From assembly GCF_001623075.1 (NCBI RefSeq), contig NZ_LMCF01000024.1, forward strand, positions 175,043-239,042: DNA of 64,000 nucleotides. Direction: 5' to 3'. Positions 53,929 through 62,314 of this stretch are shown piece by piece (the first letter of the stretch is position 1; each line of letters begins with the position of its first letter). Below the pieces are notes generated by a model that saw only the letters and a list, made by a program, of their open reading frames with translations, was not told the DNA's origin and did not search any database. This stretch comes from Pseudovibrio sp. Ad37. GTDB taxonomy: Bacteria; Pseudomonadota; Alphaproteobacteria; Rhizobiales; Stappiaceae. A program made the translations under genes and the position numbers.

Positions 53929-54753
53929 ATGCATGATAGAAGTTCCTCAGGTCTGCACTTGTTGCACGACACCAACACCTCAAAAGCTGTGAGCTCGCAA
54001 GATCTGCCGTTCACCGTGCAGGGCATGACGGTCGCATACCATCACAAACCAGTTCTTTGGGGGGTGTCATACTCTGCCCCCAAAGGCTGCCTGACAGCCA
54101 TCATCGGCCCTAATGGTGCTGGTAAGTCCACATTCCTGAAAGCCGCTCTTGGCCTGATCCCGAAACTCTCCGGCGACACCAAAGTGTTCGGTGCGCCAAT
54201 CGAAAAGTCACTGAAGCGTATCGCCTACGTTCCGCAGCGTTCTGCCGTAGATTGGGATTTTCCGGCAACCGCGATCGATGTTGTGTTGATGGGTCTTTAT
54301 GGCCAAATCGGTTGGTTCCGCTGGCCATCCCGTAAACACCGGCAAAAGGCGATGGACTGCCTGAAGTCCGTTGGCATGCAGGATTTTGCAAACCGACAGA
54401 TCGGTCAGCTCTCTGGTGGTCAGCAGCAGCGAGTGTTCCTTGCAAGAGCATTGGCGCAGAATTCTGAAGTCTATCTCATGGACGAACCGTTCGCCGGTGT
54501 GGATGCTGCAACAGAAAAAGCAATCGTAGCGGTGCTCCGCCAACTGGTAGCAGATGGCAAGACCGTTCTTGTAGTTCACCACGACCTTGAAACCGTGCGT
54601 GATTACTACTCCCACATCCTGCTACTCAATGGGCAGCATGTGGCAGACGGCCCGGTGGAGACAACCTTCACCGCTGAGAACCTGCAAAAAGCGTATGGCG
54701 GACGCCTTGCCAGCACCCAGCTGGATGGTCTCTCTGAAGCCTCAAACGCGTAA
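53929..54753 (+). CDS. Metal ABC transporter ATP-binding protein
   Basis: A 274-residue ATPase with Walker A IGPNGAGKST (about residues 61-70), Q-loop, signature LSGGQQQRVFLARAL, Walker B VYLMDEPFAGVD and switch His in VHHDLETVRDYY. The start follows the previous stop by one base, with GGAGCAGG as ribosome site. It energises the adjacent permeases. N-terminal 30 residues before the ABC core are unusual. Confidence 0.9.
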   Translation: MHDRSSSGLHLLHDTNTSKAVSSQDLPFTVQGMTVAYHHKPVLWGVSYSAPKGCLTAIIGPNGAGKSTFLKAALGLIPKLSGDTKVFGAPIEKSLKRIAYVPQRSAVDWDFPATAIDVVLMGLYGQIGWFRWPSRKHRQKAMDCLKSVGMQDFANRQIGQLSGGQQQRVFLARALAQNSEVYLMDEPFAGVDAATEKAIVAVLRQLVADGKTVLVVHHDLETVRDYYSHILLLNGQHVADGPVETTFTAENLQKAYGGRLASTQLDGLSEASNA

Positions 54754-54762
54754 GGCGACGTC

Positions 54763-55998
54763 ATGGAACAGTTCTTTGCCGCCCTTACTTTGTCCGCAGG
54801 CTACAACACAGCGCTGGTTTGCATCGGCGCAGCCCTTCTGGGGGCGGCCAGTGGTGCCATCGGTGTCTTTGTTTTGCTCAGAAAGCGGACACTGATCTCG
54901 GACGCCGTCAGTCACGCAACACTTCCCGGCGTCGCGCTCGCCTTCATTATCGCACAGGTTTACTTTGACTCTGGTCGCTCCCTGCCAGTGCTCCTGTTTG
55001 GTGCGGCCTTGTCTGCTGGTATCGGCGTTCTCGCCGTGGATTGGATCAAAACCCACACTCGCCTCACAGAAGATGCCGCCATCGGCACCGTACTCTCCAC
55101 CTTCTTCGCCGTGGGTATGGTACTGCTGACGATCATCCAGTCCATGTCCATTGCAGGGCAGGCGGGTCTGGAAGGCTTCCTGCTTGGTGCAACCTCCGGC
55201 ATGCTCAAGTCTGAGGCGCTGACCATCTCAGTGGCAGCAGCACTCGTTGGCCTTGCCGTTGTGCTGCGCATGAAAGAATTCTCGCTGCTGTGCTTTGATG
55301 AAAGCTTTGCAGCAGCCTGTGGCTACAACGTGCGTTGGCTGGACCGCACATTGCTTCTGCTTTTGCTGGGCATTGTGGTGATCGGCCTTAAAACAGTAGG
55401 TCTCGTTCTCATTATTGCTTTAGCAATCATCCCACCTGTAGCTGCCCGTTTCTGGACAGACCGCGTGCCGGTGTTGGTTGCCATTGCAGCAGGTATTGGC
55501 GCCTCGGGAAGCTACATCGGAGCTGCTCTCTCAGCCAGTGCACCAAACATGCCAACAGGCGGTTTGATCGTGCTGGTGCTCTTCAGTTTCTTTGTAGTTT
55601 CCCTGCTTATTTCGCCTGTCAGAGGCATTCTGGCAGCAGCGCTCAAGCACTATCGTTTCCAGCGCATCGTGCACTTGCGTCAGGGTTTGCTTGCCATCGC
55701 ACACGATGAACCGGTGCTGGAACCTCTCACCCGCTCCATCCTCCGTCGTGGTGGATTCATGGGCGGTGACGGTCAGCCAACGGTCAAAGGCCAGTCTGAA
55801 GCTCGCCTCATTGAGCGAGATCAGAAACTCTGGAACCTCTACCGCGAAATGCACCCAGAAGAATCCCATGCACTGGCAGACTGGTCTCTGAAGCCAATCG
55901 GAGAAGTTTTGCCCGCTGATACAGTCAGGGTGCTGGAACAGGAACTAAGCCCGCATGTTGTGCGCGGTGGTGAAACAAGCAGAGGAGGAGCAGTCTGA
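54763..55998 (+). CDS. Metal ABC transporter permease with C-terminal winged-helix-like domain
   Basis: A 411-residue permease: about 9 hydrophobic segments in residues 10-290 (ABC-3 family), with DAVSHATLPGVALAF and GLVLIIALAIIPPVAARFW. After residue 295 comes a soluble tail (HYRFQRIVHLRQGLLAIAHDE and LIERDQKLWNLYREMHPEESHALADWSLKPIGEVLP) which looks like the DtxR/MntR metal-dependent winged-helix motif found on some TroC/SitC-type permeases. Its end and the next start share one base (TGATG). Confidence 0.88.
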   Translation: MEQFFAALTLSAGYNTALVCIGAALLGAASGAIGVFVLLRKRTLISDAVSHATLPGVALAFIIAQVYFDSGRSLPVLLFGAALSAGIGVLAVDWIKTHTRLTEDAAIGTVLSTFFAVGMVLLTIIQSMSIAGQAGLEGFLLGATSGMLKSEALTISVAAALVGLAVVLRMKEFSLLCFDESFAAACGYNVRWLDRTLLLLLLGIVVIGLKTVGLVLIIALAIIPPVAARFWTDRVPVLVAIAAGIGASGSYIGAALSASAPNMPTGGLIVLVLFSFFVVSLLISPVRGILAAALKHYRFQRIVHLRQGLLAIAHDEPVLEPLTRSILRRGGFMGGDGQPTVKGQSEARLIERDQKLWNLYREMHPEESHALADWSLKPIGEVLPADTVRVLEQELSPHVVRGGETSRGGAV

Positions 55999-56939
55999 TG
56001 GATATTTTCCTGCAATTTGACCTCCCAAGCATCCTGCTCGGATCTCTGGCAGCGCTCGCTTGCGGTCTTCTTGGCAACTTCCTCGTTCTGCGCAAGCAGG
56101 CGCTCATGGGCGATGCAATCTCCCATGTGGTTCTGCCAGGTATCGTGATCGGCTTCCTGTTCACCCATGAGACCAGCTCCTGGGCCATGATGCTCGGAGC
56201 AGGGGGAGCAGCTATCTTCGCAGTCCTTCTGATTGAGCTTATCCGGCGTATCGGCAATGTAGATCCGGGGGCAGCCATGGGTGTGGTGTTCACCACCATG
56301 TTCGCAGCAGGCGTTGTGATTCTGGAGCAAACCGGGACCGCTGGCGTCCATCTGGATGTGGAGCACGCGCTCTACGGCAATCTGGAAAGTGCAATCTGGC
56401 TGGATGCCTATTCGCTCTCAGACCTGTGGAACTGGCAGGTGCTCATGACCATGCCGGAAAGCATCAAGCAGCTGTTTGTTGTTAACATGCTGGTGATTAT
56501 GTTTATCGTGCTGTTCTTCAAAGAGTTGAAGATCTCCAGCTTTGACCCGTTGCTCTCTGCAAGCCTTGGTTTCTCGCCTAAGTGGCTTGGCCTTTCACTC
56601 ATTGTCATGGTGGCAATCGCGGCTGTTGCTGCATTTACAGCTGTAGGGTCAATCCTTGTGATTGCTATGTTTATCTGCCCGGCAGCAACGGCTCGCATGC
56701 TGACAGATAATCTGAAAGTCCAGCTCTTCATCTCCGGCATAGCATCTCTGTCCGCTGGCCTGTTTGGCTACTTGCTGGCAGCGTTTGGTCCGGGCCTCCT
56801 TGGCTACGAATTTTCCGTGTCCGCAGCCGGTATGATTGCGGTTGTCGCTGGTCTGCAGCAGGTGCTTGCCATGTTGTTTGCTCCGCAGTATGGCGTCGTT
56901 ATGCGGCGTCGCCGGCAAAGAGCGCACGCAAGCGTCTGA
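55998..56939 (+). CDS. Metal ABC transporter permease (SitD/TroD type)
   Basis: A 313-residue permease, about 8 hydrophobic segments, ABC-3 family, with GDAISHVVLPGIVIGF and AFTAVGSILVIAMFICPAATAR. It pairs with the previous permease as a heterodimer. No added C-terminal domain. The ATG overlaps the upstream stop. Intrinsic terminator follows. Confidence 0.9.
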   Translation: MDIFLQFDLPSILLGSLAALACGLLGNFLVLRKQALMGDAISHVVLPGIVIGFLFTHETSSWAMMLGAGGAAIFAVLLIELIRRIGNVDPGAAMGVVFTTMFAAGVVILEQTGTAGVHLDVEHALYGNLESAIWLDAYSLSDLWNWQVLMTMPESIKQLFVVNMLVIMFIVLFFKELKISSFDPLLSASLGFSPKWLGLSLIVMVAIAAVAAFTAVGSILVIAMFICPAATARMLTDNLKVQLFISGIASLSAGLFGYLLAAFGPGLLGYEFSVSAAGMIAVVAGLQQVLAMLFAPQYGVVMRRRRQRAHASV

Positions 56940-56964
56940 TAGAGCCTGTAGGCTGCGACAATTG

Positions 56965-56998
56965 AAAGGGAGTACCTGAAAAGGTGCTCCCTTTTTAG
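56965..56998 (+). terminator. Intrinsic terminator of the metal-importer operon
   Basis: AAAGGGAGTACCT-GAAA-AGGTGCTCCCTTT (13-bp stem with one G-U pair, GAAA tetraloop) followed by TT. It ends the four-gene operon. Confidence 0.9.
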
Positions 56999-57120
56999 TT
57001 TGCCAAATAAATAACAGATTGAAATTACCTAGAGTTTTCAGGTCAACCTATAGAAATATAAATACAATATTGCCTAGCCCGCTAATAATGAGCTACGCTC
57101 CATAAGTTAATATACGTAAA

Positions 57121-57138
57121 TTGTCATGGGTCTGTCAC
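57121..57138 (+). promoter_or_regulatory. Pho box (PhoB-binding site) upstream of the Pot-like operon
   Basis: TTGTCAT-GGGT-CTGTCAC: two 7-mers in direct repeat with a 4-bp spacer, each near CTGTCAT. It stands about 104 bp before the ATG of the substrate-binding protein gene. The match to the PhoB consensus is good; no functional proof. Confidence 0.6.
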
Positions 57139-57241
57139 AGGTTGCAGTTAGCTGCCTAGGTGATGGAACCGGAGGGGCGCCGAATCTAAGTATCGCGCCT
57201 CGGTTGCTATTAAGAATTCTTTGTCTCTTGAGGGTCCGTAA

Positions 57242-58369
57242 ATGTCTATCTCTCGTCGTTCGGTTATAAAAGGCACTGCCGCAGCCTCCGCTGCTGCGAT
57301 TGCCGCTCCTGCAATTTTGAAGGCCTCTGATGCGCTGGCATCTTCTGGTCAGGTGAATGTGTTCGCATGGGGCGATTACGTTCAGGACAACATGATCAAG
57401 AAGTTTGAAGGTGACACAGGCATCAAGATCAACCTGTCCACCTTTGGTTCCAACGATGAAGCTGAGCAAAAGCTGAAAGCAGCTGGTGGCAAGGGCTTTG
57501 ACGTGATCTTCCCGTCCATCACCAACGGTGCCAACTACTACCCGGATGACCTGCTGGCGCCTCTCGATGAGAGCAAGCTCAAGGTTGATGCTGTTGTGCC
57601 TTCCATGCTGCGCGACAGCGTGAAGCTGGGCGGCACCTACCGTGGCAAGCGTATGCTGCTGCCATTCGATTGGGGCACAGAGGCAATCACCTTTGACAGC
57701 TCCGTGTTCCCGCTGTCAAACGACGAAGTTTCCTTCGGCTCCCTCTGGGCACCAGAAGCAAAAGGCAAGGCTGCCTTCCGTCAGAAGTCCGCTCTGATCG
57801 GCACCGGCCTATACCTCGATGCAATCGGCAAAGTGAAATCTGACCGTATGCTTGATGTTTACAAGACCGAGGAAGACGCCCGCCGCGTTTGGGACGAAGT
57901 GGCCAAGTTCATCATTGAGCGCAAAGCAAATATTGCTGCGTTCTGGAACAACGCAACCGAAGCAACAAACGCCTTCAAACAGGCTGGCGCGTCTATCGGC
58001 CAGACATGGGACACAACCGGTCTGCTGCTCAGCCGCGAAGATGCAAAATGGAAGTACCGCATGCCAAAAGAAGGCGGCATGACCTGGATGGATTCCATGG
58101 GCATTCCAAGCGGTGCGGCCAACACAGAACAAGCCTACGCCTTCATCAACGCCATGCTTGACCCGCAAATGGCAGGCATGTTCAGCTCAAACACCGGCTA
58201 CAACTCCGCCGTTGTTGGCGCTGCAAACCATGCAGGCGAAACCTACAAGAAGCAGTTCCTGGAAATCTACAACAACGACACGCTGGCGAACCTGTGGTGG
58301 TACCCGGCAGATACGCCGTGGTTCGCTCCGCTGCGTCAGGAATACGTTGACAAGATCACCAACGCTTAA
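57242..58369 (+). CDS. PotD-like ABC transporter substrate-binding protein
   Basis: A 375-residue periplasmic solute-binding protein. The twin-arginine-type N-terminus SISRRSVIKGTAAASAAAI suggests Tat export. The mature part begins VNVFAWGDYVQDNMIKKFE, like PotD/PotF polyamine-binding proteins, followed by FDVIFPSITNG and PFDWGTEAITFD. No sequence feature tells polyamine from other amine or aminophosphonate ligands. GAGGGTCC precedes the ATG. A hairpin follows, before the ATPase gene. Confidence 0.85.
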   Translation: MSISRRSVIKGTAAASAAAIAAPAILKASDALASSGQVNVFAWGDYVQDNMIKKFEGDTGIKINLSTFGSNDEAEQKLKAAGGKGFDVIFPSITNGANYYPDDLLAPLDESKLKVDAVVPSMLRDSVKLGGTYRGKRMLLPFDWGTEAITFDSSVFPLSNDEVSFGSLWAPEAKGKAAFRQKSALIGTGLYLDAIGKVKSDRMLDVYKTEEDARRVWDEVAKFIIERKANIAAFWNNATEATNAFKQAGASIGQTWDTTGLLLSREDAKWKYRMPKEGGMTWMDSMGIPSGAANTEQAYAFINAMLDPQMAGMFSSNTGYNSAVVGAANHAGETYKKQFLEIYNNDTLANLWWYPADTPWFAPLRQEYVDKITNA

Positions 58370-58380
58370 GGGCGTTGAAA

Positions 58381-58408
58381 GCAAAGCGCGGCATCAGCCG
58401 CGCTTTGC
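58381..58408 (+). terminator. Strong stem-loop between the PotD-like and PotA-like genes
   Basis: GCAAAGCGCGGC-ATCA-GCCGCGCTTTGC, a perfect 12-bp stem without a T run. In many importers such a hairpin protects the binding-protein mRNA so that it is made in excess over the membrane parts. Confidence 0.65.
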
Positions 58409-58546
58409 ACATCCGCTCCTAAGAAATGCAGCAGCAAGACTGCGCACCTTACGAGCACGGACTGTGCACTGGTCAAAATGTCAGGCACGCAGAAAACCTC
58501 TGAATTTCCAATCTTTAAAAGATTGAAGCGAAGCAATAGGCACTTC

Positions 58547-59632
58547 ATGCACGGCAATGATGTAATTCTTGAAAACCTCTCCATGAAATTTGGCGATTTC
58601 GTCGCCGTCCAGCCCACTGACCTTAAGATCAACGCTGGTGAGTTTTTCTCCATCCTCGGCCCGTCTGGTTGTGGCAAAACAACCATTTTGCGCATGATCT
58701 CCGGCTTTCTCACCCCATCACAGGGCCGTGTCGTGATCGGCGAGAAAGACATGTCCGGCATCCGTGCAAACGCCAGACCAACCGCTCTGATCTTTCAGAA
58801 CCTTGCGCTGTTTCCGCTCATGAGCGTACGAGACAACATTGCCTTCGGTCTGGAAGCACGCGGCATCGCAAAGAAGACCCGGCTGGAAAAGGCGCAGGAG
58901 CTTTTGTCTCTGGTCGCGCTGGATGGTCAGGGCGACAAACTGCCAACAGCATTATCAGGCGGACAGCGCCAGCGCGTTGCCATTGCCCGTGCCCTTGCAG
59001 TTGAGCCCTCTGTGCTCCTGCTTGATGAGCCGCTCTCCGCACTCGATCTCAAACTCCGCCAGCACATGCGCGCAGAGTTGAAAGACCTGCAGCGCAAAAC
59101 GGGTGTAACCTTCATCTACATCACGCACGATCAGGGTGAAGCGCTGACCATGTCAGATCGCGTTGCGGTCATGAACAAAGGCGTAGTGGAACAGGTTGCC
59201 ACCTCTGACGAGATCTACGCGCACCCCAAAACGCCATTTGTAGCAAGCTTTGTGGGTGAGCAGAACATCTTCAAAGGCAAGGTCATTGGCAAAGAAGGTG
59301 ACTTCGCAATTCTGGAAACATCGCAAGGCAAGCTCTTTGGCCAGAACGCACACGGCTTGAATGAGGGAGAGGAGGCCATCCTCTTCGTGCGTCCTGAGCG
59401 AATGACTCTGGAAGAAAAGCAGGGCCAGCAAAACGGCCTCTCCGCAATTCTGGAGCGCCGCGACATGGAAGGTCCTTTTGTGAACCTCCATATGCGTGCA
59501 GGGGACCAGCCCGTTGCAATCCATGTGACCAATGTTGAGCAGACCCATCAGCCTTTGGGCGCAGACCAGAAGCTCTGGTTTGCTGCGCAAGATGCCGTTG
59601 TGATGCGTCCGGGAGAGCTGGCCAGTGAATAG
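58547..59632 (+). CDS. PotA-like ABC transporter ATP-binding protein
   Basis: A 361-residue ATPase with Walker A LGPSGCGKTT (about 35-44), Q-loop IFQNLALFPLMSV, signature LSGGQRQRVAIARAL, Walker B LLLDEPLSALD, and switch His in YITHDQGEAL. The TOBE domain occupies residues about 275-358. ATG 58547 fits the family; the longer frame from 58478 adds 23 residues. GTG of the next gene overlaps by 8 bp. Confidence 0.9.
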   Translation: MHGNDVILENLSMKFGDFVAVQPTDLKINAGEFFSILGPSGCGKTTILRMISGFLTPSQGRVVIGEKDMSGIRANARPTALIFQNLALFPLMSVRDNIAFGLEARGIAKKTRLEKAQELLSLVALDGQGDKLPTALSGGQRQRVAIARALAVEPSVLLLDEPLSALDLKLRQHMRAELKDLQRKTGVTFIYITHDQGEALTMSDRVAVMNKGVVEQVATSDEIYAHPKTPFVASFVGEQNIFKGKVIGKEGDFAILETSQGKLFGQNAHGLNEGEEAILFVRPERMTLEEKQGQQNGLSAILERRDMEGPFVNLHMRAGDQPVAIHVTNVEQTHQPLGADQKLWFAAQDAVVMRPGELASE

Positions 59633-60911
59633 TCTGATCAAGAGTTACGGCAAAGGCCTGACCTCCCTCTTTATAGGCTTGGCTGCGATCTGGATTGTGG
59701 TGCTGATTATACTGCCGCAAATGTCCATGATCGACCGAGCCTTCACCTATGAAGACAGGGGCGGAGCCGCAGCAACGCTGGCGTTGGAAATTGATCGCGC
59801 TTATGAAGATGTGTTCCAGATCAACACCAGACTGGTGGAGCTTCAGGCCGAAAAAGAAGACCTGATCGCTGGCACGTCCACGGTTCCCCAGCAAGACAGT
59901 GCCTCCGCACTCAACCCGTTTGCCACACCCGCACCCTCCGATGATACCACTGGCCTCAATCCATTTGGAACGCCGTCAGTACCAGAAGCAAATGATACAT
60001 CCGGGCTGAACCCGTTTGGTGCACCATCAGCAGGCAACACAAGCGCGGTAAGCCGCAGCCTTGCCGAAATTGAGGCCGAAGAAGCACCGCTACTAGCGCA
60101 AAAAGGCGAGTTGGAAGCCCAAATTGCTGCGCTGGAAATAACTGAGAAATCCACGACAGACGCTGTCGGCTTGGATACCTCTTATTCGCTCAAGAACTTC
60201 ACCATGATGAGTTCTGTCCATTTCCAGATCTTCCTTGCTACCATCATCTACGCGCTGTGCGTCACCATTCTTGCGTTTGCGCTGTGCTATCCAGTGGCCT
60301 ACGCCGTTGCGATGACCACGAACCGCAACAAGCTTGCGATCCTGATGCTTGGCCTGCTGATCCCCTACGCAATCAACGAGCTGCTGCGCATCTTCTCGTG
60401 GATCATGATCCTGGAAAAGCAAGGCGTGCTCAACGGCCTGCTGGACCTGCTGGGCATCATCAACATGGAAGCGGGAGAAGGCTTCCGCTTTGTTGCCTCC
60501 AATGGTGCCGTGTTTACTGTGATGGTCTACGCCTACGTGCTCTTCATGGTTTTCCCGATCTACAATACGGTCGATACGCTCGACAAAAACCAGATCGAAG
60601 CAGCAAAGGATCTGGGCGCGTCCACATGGCGTATTCACTGGCGCGTGGTTCTCCCGCACGCCAAACCCGGTATTGCCGTTGGCGCGATCATGACCTTCAT
60701 GCTCTCTGCAGGTTCTATTGCAGTTCCAAGTGCTGTGGGCCGTGGCCTGCACCCCGATTGGTTCTCTCAGGTGATCTACCGCCGTTTCTTTGAGGCAGAC
60801 AGCTGGAACCAGGGTGCCGCATACTCGTTGGCGCTTCTGGTGGCCTGTATCATCTTTATTCTGTTTAACATGTGGGTCTTCCGCGTCGGCATTCGGGACA
60901 TCGCGAAATGA
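59625..60911 (+). CDS. PotB-like permease with large periplasmic insertion
   Basis: A 428-residue permease, about 130 longer than PotB. TM1 (about 12-32) is followed by an insertion (about 42-185) made of a predicted coiled coil (TLALEIDRAYEDVFQINTRL...), three repeats LNPFATP, LNPFGTP and LNPFGAP (residues 96-102, 111-117 and 128-134), and a second coiled coil (SLAEIEAEEAPLLAQKGELE). Then five more segments with the EAA loop EAAKDLGASTWRIHWRVVLP. Starts with GTG 59625, 8 bp inside the ATPase gene, and ends overlapping the next start by 4 bp. Confidence 0.85.
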   Translation: MNSLIKSYGKGLTSLFIGLAAIWIVVLIILPQMSMIDRAFTYEDRGGAAATLALEIDRAYEDVFQINTRLVELQAEKEDLIAGTSTVPQQDSASALNPFATPAPSDDTTGLNPFGTPSVPEANDTSGLNPFGAPSAGNTSAVSRSLAEIEAEEAPLLAQKGELEAQIAALEITEKSTTDAVGLDTSYSLKNFTMMSSVHFQIFLATIIYALCVTILAFALCYPVAYAVAMTTNRNKLAILMLGLLIPYAINELLRIFSWIMILEKQGVLNGLLDLLGIINMEAGEGFRFVASNGAVFTVMVYAYVLFMVFPIYNTVDTLDKNQIEAAKDLGASTWRIHWRVVLPHAKPGIAVGAIMTFMLSAGSIAVPSAVGRGLHPDWFSQVIYRRFFEADSWNQGAAYSLALLVACIIFILFNMWVFRVGIRDIAK

Positions 60912-61747
60912 CATCAACAACACTCGAAAACGGCGCCATGAAAGAACAGGTTAAATCTCCCATTGATTGGGCTGCTACCATCCTCAATGGCTATCTGGTG
61001 ATCTTTTTCGCCTACATGTTCCTGCCCATGATCTTCATGGTGATTGCAGCCTTCAACGCATCACCAACCCCCTCTGTCATCGACTGGCAAGGCTTCACGC
61101 TGGACTGGTTTCGCGCACTGCCAGAGGATCAGCGTTTCATTGACGGGCTTTGGCATTCGTTGGTCATCGCGCTGGGCGTCATCATCATCTCAATCCCTCT
61201 TGGATTGGCTGGGGCTTTGCTGCTCACACGCCTGCAATCCCAAGCCACCACATTCCTCTATACCGTCCTTGTGTCGCCCATGCTCACACCGGGCATCGTG
61301 CTGGGGGCAACCACGCTTATCTTCTGGCGGGATGCCTTCGGGGTGGAAGGTGGCCTGCTGACCGCAACCATCGCTCAGTCCAGCTTCATCGCCTCCTACT
61401 GCATGCTCATGTTCATGGCACGCCTGCAACGTCAGGATATCGTGCAGGAAGAAGCGGCGTTGGATCTGGGGGCCTCCTCGTTCTTTGTGTTCCGCAAGAT
61501 CACACTGCCATTCCTCATGCCGACCATTCTCACAGCTGCTGCAATCTCGTTCTTGCAGTCTATTGAGAACTACAACACCACCTTCTTTGCCATTGGCCCA
61601 AGCTGGACATTGGTTACGGAGATTGGGGCGCGCATGCGGTTTGGCATATCCCCTGTCATCAATGTCATCGGTGTTCTCTTTGTAGCAATTACGATAATTG
61701 CTGCTACAGTCTACGTGATGGCTCGCCGTAGGAAGGGACGCGGTTGA
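60908..61747 (+). CDS. PotC-like permease
   Basis: A 279-residue ABC permease with six hydrophobic segments and the EAA loop EEAALDLGASSFFVFRKITLP. The ATG overlaps the previous stop (ATGA). It pairs with the PotB-like subunit. No inserted domain. Confidence 0.88.
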   Translation: MTSTTLENGAMKEQVKSPIDWAATILNGYLVIFFAYMFLPMIFMVIAAFNASPTPSVIDWQGFTLDWFRALPEDQRFIDGLWHSLVIALGVIIISIPLGLAGALLLTRLQSQATTFLYTVLVSPMLTPGIVLGATTLIFWRDAFGVEGGLLTATIAQSSFIASYCMLMFMARLQRQDIVQEEAALDLGASSFFVFRKITLPFLMPTILTAAAISFLQSIENYNTTFFAIGPSWTLVTEIGARMRFGISPVINVIGVLFVAITIIAATVYVMARRRKGRG

Positions 61748-61765
61748 GTGTAATTGGGGGATGCG

Positions 61766-62254
61766 ATGACATCAGGCGAAACGGGCGTCTTGGAGCAATT
61801 TTCACTATGCAAGGCAGAGGTGCTTCTGCCTGCATCAACTCAAAGCGCCTATGCGTGCTTTCTGGAGAAAATCGACGCCTGGTGGCCCGCAGAGTACAGG
61901 TTCGCACCTGAGGGTGTACTCGGCATCGAGCCACTGGTGGGCGGTTCGTGTTTTGAAGATGTGGAAGATGGCAGGCGCCTGCATTGGGGCACCATTCAGG
62001 AGCTGGAGGAGGGCTGCAAGATTGTCCTTGCCTGGCAGATCTCTCCCAAGCGCCTGCTGATTGAAGACCCGCAAAAAGCTGGCATCGTCACAATTCAGTT
62101 TTCAGATGTTGAGGGTGGAACGCAGCTCAAACTGGTGCATAGTCATTTCGAGCGCTACGGAGACGGCTGGCGGGAGTACCTGCGTGCCATGAACTCCAGC
62201 GCCGGATGGGCGTACTGCCTGAACAAGCTGAAAACTGCCATCGTGAAACTCTAA
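61766..62254 (+). CDS. SRPBCC/AHSA1-like protein
   Basis: A 162-residue START-like domain protein of the AHSA1/SRPBCC class: VLLPASTQSAYACFLEKIDAWW near the N-terminus, LVGGSCFEDVEDG, and a C-terminal helix ERYGDGWREYLRAMNSSAGW. Such proteins bind small hydrophobic ligands. It starts 18 bp after the permease gene and may be the last gene of the importer operon. GGGGGATGCG precedes ATG 61766. Confidence 0.83.
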   Translation: MTSGETGVLEQFSLCKAEVLLPASTQSAYACFLEKIDAWWPAEYRFAPEGVLGIEPLVGGSCFEDVEDGRRLHWGTIQELEEGCKIVLAWQISPKRLLIEDPQKAGIVTIQFSDVEGGTQLKLVHSHFERYGDGWREYLRAMNSSAGWAYCLNKLKTAIVKL

Positions 62255-62302
62255 GGCGTATCACCGAGAAGTGGACGCTGGATTCCAGATTAAGAGACGC
62301 AT
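62255..62302. repeat. Fragment of an intergenic repeat
   Basis: AAGGCGTATCACCGAGAAGTGG then ACGCTGGATTCCAGATTAAGAGACGC recalls the GTATCTCCGAAAAGTGG type at 7736-7840 but is diverged. Low certainty. Confidence 0.35.
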
Positions 62303-62314
62303 TTAGGAGCCTTC

